From a virus, in the IMG/VR virus record IMGVR_UViG_3300022934_000025, positions 1-55,753 of that record: a stretch of 55,753 nucleotides of DNA, one strand, 5' to 3'. Position numbers and translations under genes: made by a program. Below are positions 41,335-48,962 of the stretch, in pieces. Within the stretch, counting starts at the first letter, position 1. The number at the start of each line of letters is the position of its first letter. The notes beneath the pieces were generated by a model. The model searched no databases. It had not been told where the DNA came from and saw only the letters and a program-made list of their open reading frames with translations.

Positions 41335-43770
41335 CTAACCTCCTTGGTTTTTAAGTAGCTCACGCTGCATTGCAGCGTCGATACGTGCTTGCGTCTGACG
41401 CTCTTGCGAAGCCAATCGCTGGTCAAACTGCGCACTACGCATCTGTTGGTTCTGTGCATCCAACTGTACTTTAGCTTGGTCAATCGCTTGATCGGCCTGA
41501 TCGGCTTGAGCCCGAATCTGAAGCTCTTGCTCTTTAAGCTGTACCAACGGATCAGGCGCACCAGCACCCGACAACTGGCCAGACAGTTCTTTCACTTGCT
41601 GCAAGCCTTCTGCTACAAACTGCGCGGTCAAACGCTCAATCTCTAGCATCTCGTCATCACTAGCAGGCTGACCACCTTTTTGCTGCATCTGTTGTAGATA
41701 AGCAACAGCGGCCTGTTCTTTAGCAGCAATCTGGACGTGTTCCATAACGTGCTTTTGCAAAGACATAGCAACCGGAGGCAAGCCGCCAACCATAGGCGAC
41801 GAACCGAATACCAAGTGCGCTTGTATGTGCGCTTGGTGGTTTTGTCCCTCAAAAGCATGAAGCTCTAACATATCCAACGCGTTGATATTTTCTTGCGCGG
41901 GGTCGAGAGGCACGGGCTCCTCATCAGGAACCGACTTCATAATACGATCAACGTCAGTCACACCCAACGCTTCATACATATCTCTAAACACTTCAGCTAA
42001 ATTGTGAAGCTCTGGAGCCTGCGTCGCTAATTGAAGCTTAGTCTGTGCCAGCATAATACGTTGTGCTTGGCTAAATACATTTGGATTACTAACAGGTACG
42101 ACATCAACACGATCATCAAAGTCGCTCTGCATAATTTTTTTGTCACCACCAGCAACCGTATACGGGTATTGCTGTGGCAAACTCTCTGACATCACACGTG
42201 CCAGAATCTTAAACTCTTGGCGCATTGCATAATGCAACCGCTTATGTACAGCACTCATCACACGAGTGCCTTGCTCCATCATTGCTATGGTTGTACCAAC
42301 AGGAGCTTGTTGATTCCCATCACCTACCTTGAGGTCCGTGATCGTCGCAAAACGCTGACCGGCCTGCACCACAAAACCCAATAGATTGAACAATGTTTGA
42401 TCGGGCCCCTTAAACGGCAGCGGCATGAGGCTATCGCGAATAGCCCCACCCGGAGCGTCCACGTCGCGGAACTCACCGGGCTGCAAAGGATCGTCATCAT
42501 CCCTGATCCGTAGTCCACGGGCCTTGAAACCCGCAGGGAGATTGGACAACGTACCAGCGTCGATCAACTGTCGCAGTGCCGCCGTGGCGGTCCTCGATAG
42601 ACCACCAATCGTATGAATCAGACCTAGCCCATAGAAACCAAAACCGGGTAGGAATTTGAAATGCGTGAAGTATTGTATCTTCTTGCGTAGCTCGTCATCT
42701 TCGCGGTAATTACGGCGAATCGACAGTATCTGTCCGTTGTCTTCTGAAATTGTGACAATGTAAGGAATTTTAATGCCGGTAGGCTCACCGTCACTATCCA
42801 TGTCCTCATAACCTTCTAGGTCAAGATCAACATGGCATTCCAAAATTGTGCAGTCGTAATCAATCTGATTAGGTTCCAGACCCTCAATGCGGTCCATCTC
42901 ACCATCTAAATCAGACATTTCTTTCTGTGCAGGAATCACCTCAACGTCTAGGTAAGTGCCTGCAATCTGCCTCTTACGCAAATCGTTGAGCGACATGCGC
43001 ACAACCTGCGTAATGTTAGGACATGTTTCGAGGTCCGCGGTCTCATAAGGAACAACCAAGTTCTCCGCAGGGACAAACTTGGATACCGCACGGCCTAGCG
43101 TTTCATCGTAATACGTCTTCTTAAACGTAGAGCCCGCCAGCGGGAGATAAAACAACATCTGATCCATGTCAGGCGTGTATTCTTCCATCACATTCGTGAT
43201 GTAGTAGTTCATGAACTGACGAACACGAGCCGCTTGCTGCGTCTTAGATACCGTGTCCTTACCCATTACTACGGTGCGCACGGGCCCCGAAGCAGGTAAC
43301 AATTCATTAAAAGCTTGTGCTTGGAACTGCGTTGCAGCTTCTGCAAGCAGCGGATGCGTTACTCCGGAGGCTCCACGGAAAGGCTGAGTACGCTCATCGT
43401 AAGTAAAGCCCAAAAGCTCCAAACCGTTAGTGTAAGCATCTTCCCATTCTTGTCGGCTTGCTTTGTTAGCATCAAACTCACCAATCAAGTCGCTCGAAAT
43501 ACGAGCCAACTCACGATCAGGAATCTCTTCAGCTAGGTTTGCATAAAAATCGTCGCTGGTGCCGCGCTGATCCTGCGGATCAAAGTCGATTACAACACCA
43601 CCATCATCTTCGGGCTTGATCTCAATGGAACCAACGTCAGTCGCCTCAATGTCTGCCATCACAACATTCGAACTATCTGGCAACTCAAGCTCAACTTCAG
43701 CCGCTAATTCATCATTGTCTAACTGCGATGGTACATCCATCAATCCTGCATTTGGTTTACCATTTGCCAT
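41335..43770 (-). CDS. Portal protein (P22-like family)
   Basis: 811 residues. Key blocks are EIPDRELARISSDLIGEFDA, EDAYTNGLELLGFTYDERTQ, PFRGASGVTHPLLAEAATQF, MDQMLFYLPLAGSTFKKTYY, FHFKFLPGFGFYGLGLIHTI-type wing/stem residues and VQAGQRFATITDLKVGDGNQ. These match large portal proteins of P22-like and related podoviruses (P22 gp1 is 725 residues). The C-terminal region is a long Gln-rich helix (LQQVKELSGQLSGAGAPDPL and QERQTQARIDAAMQRELLKN), like the P22 barrel. It forms the DNA entry ring with the terminase encoded upstream. Confidence 0.9.
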   Translation of the reverse strand: MANGKPNAGLMDVPSQLDNDELAAEVELELPDSSNVVMADIEATDVGSIEIKPEDDGGVVIDFDPQDQRGTSDDFYANLAEEIPDRELARISSDLIGEFDANKASRQEWEDAYTNGLELLGFTYDERTQPFRGASGVTHPLLAEAATQFQAQAFNELLPASGPVRTVVMGKDTVSKTQQAARVRQFMNYYITNVMEEYTPDMDQMLFYLPLAGSTFKKTYYDETLGRAVSKFVPAENLVVPYETADLETCPNITQVVRMSLNDLRKRQIAGTYLDVEVIPAQKEMSDLDGEMDRIEGLEPNQIDYDCTILECHVDLDLEGYEDMDSDGEPTGIKIPYIVTISEDNGQILSIRRNYREDDELRKKIQYFTHFKFLPGFGFYGLGLIHTIGGLSRTATAALRQLIDAGTLSNLPAGFKARGLRIRDDDDPLQPGEFRDVDAPGGAIRDSLMPLPFKGPDQTLFNLLGFVVQAGQRFATITDLKVGDGNQQAPVGTTIAMMEQGTRVMSAVHKRLHYAMRQEFKILARVMSESLPQQYPYTVAGGDKKIMQSDFDDRVDVVPVSNPNVFSQAQRIMLAQTKLQLATQAPELHNLAEVFRDMYEALGVTDVDRIMKSVPDEEPVPLDPAQENINALDMLELHAFEGQNHQAHIQAHLVFGSSPMVGGLPPVAMSLQKHVMEHVQIAAKEQAAVAYLQQMQQKGGQPASDDEMLEIERLTAQFVAEGLQQVKELSGQLSGAGAPDPLVQLKEQELQIRAQADQADQAIDQAKVQLDAQNQQMRSAQFDQRLASQERQTQARIDAAMQRELLKNQGG

Positions 43771-43778
43771 TGCCGCTC

Positions 43779-44507
43779 CTAATGATCCGCAATAAAGTAA
43801 CCATAAGAGTCACGAGGGAAATAAAGGTCCATGCCCTTCTCCCCACTCTCAAACCTGCGTTCATTTGCTGGTCGGTTCATAATTGCTTCTAATTGCTGGA
43901 ATATCTTTGCGTCAACCATTTTCGCTAACTGTGCAGGTGTTGCATTAATCCCAGCTTGTTTAAATATACTAACGCCCACTGCGTTATTACGCTTATCCAT
44001 AGCACGATGTAAGCGATTTGAGAAACCTATATCTTCTCCAAGGTTCCCAACAGTCATCGCGGTCTCTGGTCCGTAGTCCGCGGCTACTAAAGCAGTACCC
44101 AAGGCATGTCCACGGGCATCCGCTAGTTCTTGAGGCGTAGGCATGTCCTGTCTAGGTCTGCCAAAACGATTCTCCCCTTCAATGGGGTCTTGAACCAACG
44201 GATAACCGTACTCGCTTGAAAGCGTTTCGAAAAAGGTGTCACCTTCCGGATAGTATGTTTCGCGGGCCGCGGAGCCCGGATTGCCAGACGCTCTTATCTC
44301 TGATTGTTTATCAGCGTCGAACCTAGCTCCCTCCGGCGGATCGGCAAACGGCGTGTATTGTTCTGCAAAAAATGCTGCTACACCGCGTTCGTCAAAATCT
44401 TGCTCTTGAGCAGGGCTTGTAGTATCTTGTAAAACTACAGTAGCGCCCCCGTCCTCAAAGTAGGACACGAATCCGCCCGCTCCAAGATTTACCGCAGGAC
44501 TATTCAT
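43779..44507 (-). CDS. DUF6973-like protein between terminase and portal
   Basis: 242 residues. The N-terminus carries AGGFVSYFEDGGATVVLQD, the GG motif found in other virion proteins. The C-terminal half has DARGHALGTALVAADYGPET, then AMDKRNNAVGVSIFKQAG, which resembles the H...A...(M/A)D.(R/H)NNAVG pattern of DUF6973-type domains seen in phage and secreted bacterial proteins. Its role is unknown. Between the two DNA-packaging genes, it may be a minor head protein. Confidence 0.65.
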   Translation of the reverse strand: MNSPAVNLGAGGFVSYFEDGGATVVLQDTTSPAQEQDFDERGVAAFFAEQYTPFADPPEGARFDADKQSEIRASGNPGSAARETYYPEGDTFFETLSSEYGYPLVQDPIEGENRFGRPRQDMPTPQELADARGHALGTALVAADYGPETAMTVGNLGEDIGFSNRLHRAMDKRNNAVGVSIFKQAGINATPAQLAKMVDAKIFQQLEAIMNRPANERRFESGEKGMDLYFPRDSYGYFIADH

Positions 44508-44530
44508 TAGGCCGCCTTTCCATAAAAAAG

Positions 44531-45994
44531 TTAATAATACGCTTTCACTTTAACATGGTTTTCGTCATCTTCCCAGTCATCAGTTGGTAGCTGTACAAAA
44601 TTACCCTGCCTATATCGCATAAGTGCTTGCGTCATACTATCAACTAAGTCGTCATGCTCACCATTAGGAAAAGCCGCCACTTCTTCAATTAACTCGTCTG
44701 AAAAAGTTTCGTCGGGGGCCCAAACCATCCCTGCTTCAAACAATGGCGAGACACTATGTACTCGACTCACCTTATCGTTACCTCGACTCGGTGTAAAGTT
44801 AACAACGGGTATGCCCATGTTCCGTAATTCGTGCGTCAATGGCATACCGCTTGCTTTAGCCTCCACGATTACCGTGTCAGGCTCCCAAAACTTATAATTC
44901 TCAAGCGCAACTTGTTTTAACTCAGGGAAATCCCAGCGCCCTTTTTTGCTGTCAAGCAAAATCAAATTAGGACCCGATCCACCCTCGTTAGGATAAAATA
45001 CGCCCCACGTCGTTATCGCAGAATAGTCCGACGTTTCTCTTTTACTAAAAGCCGTATCGTAGCTCTGAATCACATATTCTAGCTGGGGGACCCTATCGCG
45101 ATCCCAACAGCGCCACCACTCGCGCTTAATAATCGCGTTCTCTTCACCCGTAGGATTTTGTTGATACTGCGCGTTCCACTTGGACGGAGGAATAGATGCG
45201 CGGACCGCGGTCAAATCGTCAAGAGACCAAAATTCTGGCCAGCACGGAGTCCCATCTTCAAAAATAGCGGGCAACTCCACAACTTCCCATTGATCGGCAA
45301 GCGGGTCTTTGGCCATCGCTTTCAATAATTGACCCGTCATGTCCTTCTCAGACCAACGTGTTTGAACCAAAACGATGCTGCCACCGGGCTGCAAACGCTG
45401 ACGAGGACCACCCGTGTACCAATCCCAAGCATCATCAAACCCAGAACTCGACATAGCCGTCTGCTCCGAGTGCGGGTCGTCAATGATTACCAAGTCACCT
45501 CCACGACCAGCCAAGTTACTGCCAACGCCAACAGCGTAATACATACCACCTTTGTTCGTGTCCCAACGACCAGACGCCTTACTATCCGCAGCAAGTTTCA
45601 CCTCCGGAAATATCTCTTTGAAATCATCACTCTCAATCAGGTTCTTGGTCTTCCTACCAAAATTCACAGCAAGTTCTGTCGTGTGCGTCGCCTGAATGAT
45701 CTTCTTGTTCGGCATACGGCCCATGAACCACGCAGGGAACAGATAGGACGCAAATTCGGACTTCGTGTGACGCGGTGCCATATTAATTATGAGCCGCTTC
45801 AATTCGCCCGTGGCTACCCGTTCAAGCTTTTCTGCAATGATCCGGTGATGACGGCCCGCGATGAACTCTGGCCAAACAGTTTTCACGAAAGTTAGAAAAT
45901 CATTTTGGCACTTTTCGTTCTTTTCAAGCTGCGCAAGCCGAAGCTCAAGCTTCAGTTTTTTCTCTTCTAGCAATGTATTTTGCGCTGCACTCAT
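44531..45994 (-). CDS. terL: Terminase large subunit
   Basis: 487 residues. The ATPase half has the Walker A-like APRHTKSEFAS (73-83), YAVGVGSNLAGRGGDLVIID with Walker B DLVIIDDPH (167-175), and VLVQTRWSEKDMTG as motif III. The nuclease half begins VIQSYDTAFSKRETSDYSAI (first catalytic Asp), continues VIVEAKASG (Glu) and ends GEHDDLVDSMTQALMRYRQG with the terminal Asp pair. This is the Terminase_6N/6C type. It cuts and pumps DNA into the capsid through the portal. The small subunit gene is 4.6 kb away (50637-51254). Confidence 0.94.
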   Translation of the reverse strand: MSAAQNTLLEEKKLKLELRLAQLEKNEKCQNDFLTFVKTVWPEFIAGRHHRIIAEKLERVATGELKRLIINMAPRHTKSEFASYLFPAWFMGRMPNKKIIQATHTTELAVNFGRKTKNLIESDDFKEIFPEVKLAADSKASGRWDTNKGGMYYAVGVGSNLAGRGGDLVIIDDPHSEQTAMSSSGFDDAWDWYTGGPRQRLQPGGSIVLVQTRWSEKDMTGQLLKAMAKDPLADQWEVVELPAIFEDGTPCWPEFWSLDDLTAVRASIPPSKWNAQYQQNPTGEENAIIKREWWRCWDRDRVPQLEYVIQSYDTAFSKRETSDYSAITTWGVFYPNEGGSGPNLILLDSKKGRWDFPELKQVALENYKFWEPDTVIVEAKASGMPLTHELRNMGIPVVNFTPSRGNDKVSRVHSVSPLFEAGMVWAPDETFSDELIEEVAAFPNGEHDDLVDSMTQALMRYRQGNFVQLPTDDWEDDENHVKVKAYY

Positions 45995-46031
45995 AGGGGT
46001 CCCTAGCTAATTTTTCACACGCAGTTTTCAA

Positions 46032-46047
46032 TGTTCCACGTGGAACA
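46032..46047. promoter_or_regulatory. parS-like palindrome 1 upstream of terL
   Basis: TGTTCCACGTGGAACA is a perfect 16-bp palindrome with 15 of 16 positions identical to TGTTCCACGTGAAACA parS. It is one of two such boxes centred 24 bp apart in the leader between a promoter (46080-46108) and terL. The phage encodes no ParA or ParB that I can recognise, so host ParB is the likely ligand. Confidence 0.75.
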
Positions 46048-46055
46048 TTTCACGT

Positions 46056-46071
46056 TGTTTCACGTGAAACA
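46056..46071. promoter_or_regulatory. parS-like palindrome 2 upstream of terL
   Basis: TGTTTCACGTGAAACA is a perfect palindrome identical to the parS consensus used by alphaproteobacteria such as Caulobacter. Between this box and the first lies an extra half-site, TTTCACGT (46048-46055). Binding of host ParB here, directly downstream of the late promoter, could tether the phage genome to the host segregation machinery or block transcription. Confidence 0.8.
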
Positions 46072-46079
46072 TAGCACCA

Positions 46080-46108
46080 ATTATATGCGATTTTAAGCAC
46101 AAATATAA
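46080..46108 (-). promoter_or_regulatory. Probable promoter of the terL late operon
   Basis: Minus-strand CGCATATAAT carries a consensus -10 (46085-46080), with TTATAT as -35 at 17-bp spacing (46108-46103). The same CGCATATAAT core occurs in the promoters at 47039 and 47581. Transcription would pass over both parS boxes before terL. The -35 is weak, so an activator may be needed for late expression. Confidence 0.6.
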
Positions 46109-46109
46109 G

Positions 46110-46537
46110 ACAGTTAATTCTGGTTCGAAATAACTGGTGATTATTTGCGAAAAACATGGCTCAAGCCCCCGCTTCGTAAACACGGGGCCGTGCGCGGTGG
46201 ATCGCGGTTTTTGGCTCCCGCTCCGTGCCATTTGACCCGATACGCTGGGGCCCCTGCCGACGGTTCGCGGCGCTTGGACCATGACCCGCGGCGCTTGGTC
46301 CAGCGGCCATGGCCGCGGATAACTGGCAGCGGCTGGGGTGCATCGTCCGCGGTTTAATTTTCACGGGCTGGGGTTCGGGGTTCGGGGATCGCGCAGCGCG
46401 GCCCGCTGCCGACGGCCTGCCGCCCGCTAACTTTTGCCAACTGGGCACGGCCTGCGGCCATGGGATCGCGGCCCGTAGGTTTTGGGAAGGGAGCGCGGGG
46501 CGGGGCCCGCCTTGTTTAACTGGGAAACACTAGGCAC
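46110..46537. other. GC-rich non-coding island
   Basis: About 430 bp without a convincing gene. After about 40 AT-rich bases the sequence becomes very GC-rich with recurring words such as CCGCGG, GCGGCC and CGGCGCTTGG (twice, near 46269 and 46291), and a CGGCCATGGCCG palindrome near 46302. Open frames on both strands are Ala/Pro/Arg-rich, lack ribosome sites and contradict the codon use of their neighbours. It may hold a structured RNA, a packaging or origin site, or acquired DNA. Confidence 0.5.
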
Positions 46538-46563
46538 AAAAAAAGGCCCGCACGGGGCGGGCC
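46538..46563 (-). terminator. Terminator after the 46584-46985 gene
   Basis: Minus-strand GGCCCGC stem (arms 46557-46563 and 46545-46551, 5-nt loop) followed by seven T (46544-46538). A clear rho-independent terminator that isolates this small operon from the GC-rich island and the late operon. Confidence 0.9.
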
Positions 46564-46583
46564 TTCGGTTTGCTGGGGACGGT

Positions 46584-46985
46584 TTAGACGTTGATCGACA
46601 AATCCAGTTCGATGTTCGAATAGTCGACTTCAACGGATATATCCCCGTCGCGGATCATATCTTTGACGGTTTCGCGGATTTTGTCGTCGGTCGCGTCGTC
46701 GGTCTCGTCTTCGCGATCTGCTAGCGTTCGGTCGATATGCTGCCCGATGCGGTCGCGCATCAAATCAAAAAGAACATCCGCCAACTGCTGGCGCTGTTCG
46801 GCGGCGGCTTGTATCTCCGCGCTCATTTTCTGGATGTTCAGTTCCAATCGCTCCGCGTATTCCTGCAAGTTTTTATGATCCAACGCGGCGGCTTTCAAAT
46901 CCGATCCGGTCGCGTCGCGTCCGTCTTGGATATGATCGGCGGCTAATTGGTCCAGATATTCGACGTTCGTTTTAAGTTCAATCAT
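46584..46985 (-). CDS. Acidic coiled-coil accessory protein
   Basis: 133 residues. A helical N-terminal and central part (AADHIQDGRDATGSDLKAAA; LQEYAERLELNIQKMSAEIQ) leads to an acidic stretch (REDETDDATDDKIRETVKDM) and an alternating beta-like end (ISVEVDYSNIELDLSINV). No family recognised. It is a single-gene transcription unit with its own promoter, leader hairpin and terminator in an island of similar cassettes, so it is probably an early accessory protein. Confidence 0.75.
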   Translation of the reverse strand: MIELKTNVEYLDQLAADHIQDGRDATGSDLKAAALDHKNLQEYAERLELNIQKMSAEIQAAAEQRQQLADVLFDLMRDRIGQHIDRTLADREDETDDATDDKIRETVKDMIRDGDISVEVDYSNIELDLSINV

Positions 46986-46995
46986 GGTTCAGTTT

Positions 46996-47068
46996 CTCCG
47001 TTGTTAAAGTTGCGACGGCTTGCCCGCCGTCGTATGCGATTATATGCGCTAACTTTTCAAAAAGTAAA
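46996..47068 (-). promoter_or_regulatory. Promoter-hairpin-leader cassette of the 46584 gene
   Basis: TTTACT (47068-47063), 18-bp spacer, TATAAT (47044-47039). The transcript then forms a 6-bp hairpin with loop GGGCAA (47031-47014), followed by the leader variant AACAACGGAG (47005-46996), which includes the ribosome site. The -35 region is embedded in an ACTTTT-TG-AAAAGT inverted repeat. Confidence 0.75.
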
Positions 47069-47073
47069 CCCGC

Positions 47074-47099
47074 AAAAAAAAGGCCGCCCGAAGGCGGCC
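47074..47099 (-). terminator. Terminator after the 47119-47532 gene
   Basis: Minus-strand stem GGCCGCC/GGCGGCC (arms 47093-47099 and 47082-47088, loop TTCG) followed by eight T (47081-47074). The next promoter starts only 6 bp further on. Confidence 0.92.
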
Positions 47100-47118
47100 C
47101 GATGCGGCGCGGTTGCGC

Positions 47119-47532
47119 CTAGTCAAATCTGGCGATTTTGGTTTGACGGGTTGCGCGGTCGCGTATGGCGGTAATCCCGTATTCATATACGAAACACTCG
47201 AAACCCTCAAAGATGAAACGCGCCAGCGGTGCCAGTGCTGGATCGTCGTCGTGTTCGCTTTGGTATGTCCCGTTGTGATCGTCAACGGTCCCGCTGAATG
47301 GATAACAAAAGCCGCCAAATTGATAAGCGTCATCCATGCCCGCCGCGATATTGTCCAGCGTCAACGGGTCCGCCGTCATGCAAGCTTGGCAGAAAAAGTC
47401 GGGAATGATCCCGCAAGCTTCCGCCAATTGTGCAGGCGTTGCCCCGCCTAGCTGTTTATCCTGCGCAGGATTGAAAACCCGATCCAGTAATAAGTCGGAC
47501 GGGCGCACATTTAAAGTTCTAACGTTTTCCAT
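47119..47532 (-). CDS. Accessory protein of unknown function
   Basis: 137 residues. Blocks include LGGATPAQLAEACGIIPDFF, CMTADPLTLDNIAAGMDDAY, FGGFCYPFSGTVDDHNGTYQ and EGFECFVYEYGITAIRD. Cysteines and aromatic residues are frequent. The pattern resembles a small family that travels with DUF932-type genes in phages and plasmids; no activity is known to me. It is transcribed as a single-gene unit in the accessory island. Confidence 0.75.
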   Translation of the reverse strand: MENVRTLNVRPSDLLLDRVFNPAQDKQLGGATPAQLAEACGIIPDFFCQACMTADPLTLDNIAAGMDDAYQFGGFCYPFSGTVDDHNGTYQSEHDDDPALAPLARFIFEGFECFVYEYGITAIRDRATRQTKIARFD

Positions 47533-47541
47533 GGTTTTTTA

Positions 47542-47610
47542 CTCCGTAGTAATGCGGCGCTTTATTGCCCCGCGTATGTGATTATATGCGATAACTTTTG
47601 AAAAAGTAAA
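47542..47610 (-). promoter_or_regulatory. Promoter-hairpin-leader cassette of the 47119 gene
   Basis: TTTACT (47610-47605), 18-bp spacer, TATAAT (47586-47581), then a 7-bp hairpin with one mismatch and a six-base loop AATAAA (47573-47554), then leader TACTACGGAG (47551-47542) with the ribosome site. About 40 bases upstream of and including the -10 are nearly identical to the cassette at 47039-47068, showing duplication or strong constraint. Confidence 0.78.
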
Positions 47611-47618
47611 GTAGAAAC

Positions 47619-47643
47619 AAAAAGGCCCGCACATTGGCGGGCC
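47619..47643 (-). terminator. Terminator after the DUF932 gene
   Basis: Minus-strand stem GGCCCGC/GCGGGCC (arms 47637-47643 and 47624-47630, six-base loop) followed by five T (47623-47619). It abuts the following promoter. Confidence 0.9.
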
Positions 47644-47666
47644 TTCGGTTTGCGTTGTCGCTGGTT

Positions 47667-48857
47667 TTATGCGGCGACTTTATCCAGTAACGCGCCCGCC
47701 TTTCGTTCGATTTCAATGCGGGCATCTTGGTGCGGTATGTCCCGCGCAATTGCGGTAATAGCCTGCGCCGCGTCCCAAACTGTTTCAACGGGTCGGCCTT
47801 CTTCTTTTAAATGCCTAGCGTTCGCGGCCTTGGCCATGCGGCCAGATAATCCCGCCCGCTTACTTAGGAAATCAAAACGGCTTTCATCATCGTGCGCAAT
47901 CTTGGCGGCCTTGGCAGCTTGGACGCCTTCAATAAATGTAGACGTTGCACCATGCGCGAAGCTTTCCAAAGCTGGCCGCGCTTCCATCGCGAAACGATCG
48001 GGCGCGAATTTGGTATGCCTAATCTTAATTTCTTGGAAGTTTTCCACGCCCCAAAGATTTCGATTCATACAAACCCCGCGCAGATACATCGCGGCGATGC
48101 CTGCGGTTTTGCTGCCCGTTTCACTGTTCCATGCGTAAAAGCCGCGGAACATCAAATCGGGTTCGCCGTTCGGCAGCTTACCGACTTCGATAGGGTTGCG
48201 GTCGTCAACTAGGAAAACGAAAACGTCGCGGTCGCTGGCGAATAGCGTGGTCGTTTCCATTGTTACTGGCACGTCGGGATCGTAAACGGCTAAACCGTCG
48301 CGGCTTCCCGTCATCATGCCCGGCACTTTCCAACGTCCGCCGCTGGCGTCAACTAGGTTTTTCACTGGTTCCAAAATTTCCCAGTCAAAAATTCGCCCGT
48401 AGTCTGGACCCGTTGCGGCGCGTAAATCCCCGCCGTCGGTTTGGCTACCGTATACCTTGACCAGTTCCCGCCCGCGGTTATAGCGCAAACCCCATTGAAT
48501 ACAGTCCGCCGCCAATGGTGCAGGCAAGTCGCGCAGGTAACCAGCGGGTGCGCCAGATAGCTGGGACAATTGGCCAAAACTCCAATTGGTCGGGGTGTTC
48601 ACGTGGTCGCGGTAATTGTCGTCTTGGTATTCAACGCGCAAATCCCCGCGGCTGGGGTTGCTTTCATCCAGTTCGCCAATGATCTGGATTTTGTGAGTAT
48701 CAACGGTGCGGCTTGTCATCCGCTGGGCGTCAATCTTTTTTGTGGCCAGCATATCATCCAGCGTCAAAAACTTTTGATCGTCGGGACGGCTGAACCATTG
48801 TGATGAAACCGCGCTATTTCCAATGCCATGCGCGAAGGCGTTAGTTGTATAAGTCAT
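47667..48857 (-). CDS. DUF932 phage/plasmid-like protein
   Basis: 396 residues. The layout THKIQIIGELDESNPSRGDL, FGQLSQLSGAPAGYLRDLPA, YGSQTDGGDLRAATGPDYGR, IFDWEILEPVKNLVDASGG, FVFLVDDRNPIEVG, FRGFYAWNSETGSKTAGIAA, MYLRGVCMNRNLWG matches DUF932 (the TIGR03299 phage/plasmid family). Such proteins occur in large phages and plasmids; the biochemical role is not established. It is the largest gene of the accessory island and has its own promoter, hairpin leader and terminator. The leader has the longest match to the candidate sRNA seed. Confidence 0.88.
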   Translation of the reverse strand: MTYTTNAFAHGIGNSAVSSQWFSRPDDQKFLTLDDMLATKKIDAQRMTSRTVDTHKIQIIGELDESNPSRGDLRVEYQDDNYRDHVNTPTNWSFGQLSQLSGAPAGYLRDLPAPLAADCIQWGLRYNRGRELVKVYGSQTDGGDLRAATGPDYGRIFDWEILEPVKNLVDASGGRWKVPGMMTGSRDGLAVYDPDVPVTMETTTLFASDRDVFVFLVDDRNPIEVGKLPNGEPDLMFRGFYAWNSETGSKTAGIAAMYLRGVCMNRNLWGVENFQEIKIRHTKFAPDRFAMEARPALESFAHGATSTFIEGVQAAKAAKIAHDDESRFDFLSKRAGLSGRMAKAANARHLKEEGRPVETVWDAAQAITAIARDIPHQDARIEIERKAGALLDKVAA

Positions 48858-48865
48858 ATTTTTTA

Positions 48866-48941
48866 CTCCGTAGTTAAAAGTTAAGGGCCGATCATTTCTG
48901 ACCAGCCCCTATAATATCCCATATTATTGTATATGGTGCAA
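48866..48941 (-). promoter_or_regulatory. Promoter-hairpin-leader cassette of the DUF932 gene
   Basis: A possible promoter is TTGCAC (48941-48936) with TATTAT (48916-48911) at 19 bp; alternative -10 choices overlap it. The transcript forms a 9-bp stem with loop AGAAAT (48908-48885), then TTTTAACTACGGAG (48879-48866) with the ribosome site. These 14 bases are the exact complement of the sRNA candidate at 53632-53645. Confidence 0.65.
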
Positions 48942-48943
48942 GC

Positions 48944-48962
48944 TAATTTTTTAGAAAGTTAT
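48944..48962. repeat. 19-bp repeat TAATTTTTTAGAAAGTTAT (copy 1)
   Basis: Identical to 52180-52198; lies across the stop of the cysteine-rich protein gene and runs into the DUF932 promoter region. The matching placement at two gene ends suggests that cassettes were joined at this sequence. Confidence 0.85.

Noticed and set aside
46115-46145. GGTTCGAAAT resembling a tRNA T-loop
   Set aside because: No acceptor, D or anticodon stems can be formed around it on either strand.
46028-46282. Minus-strand open frame ending in MFHVKQ...MFHVEH upstream of terL
   Set aside because: The terminal peptide is simply the translation of the two parS palindromes; the rest is low-complexity GC-rich sequence without a ribosome site.
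46161-46448. Pro/Ala/Arg-rich frame in the GC-rich island
   Set aside because: GTG start without ribosome site, no domain and overlapping frames on both strands of similar quality; more likely chance in GC-rich DNA.
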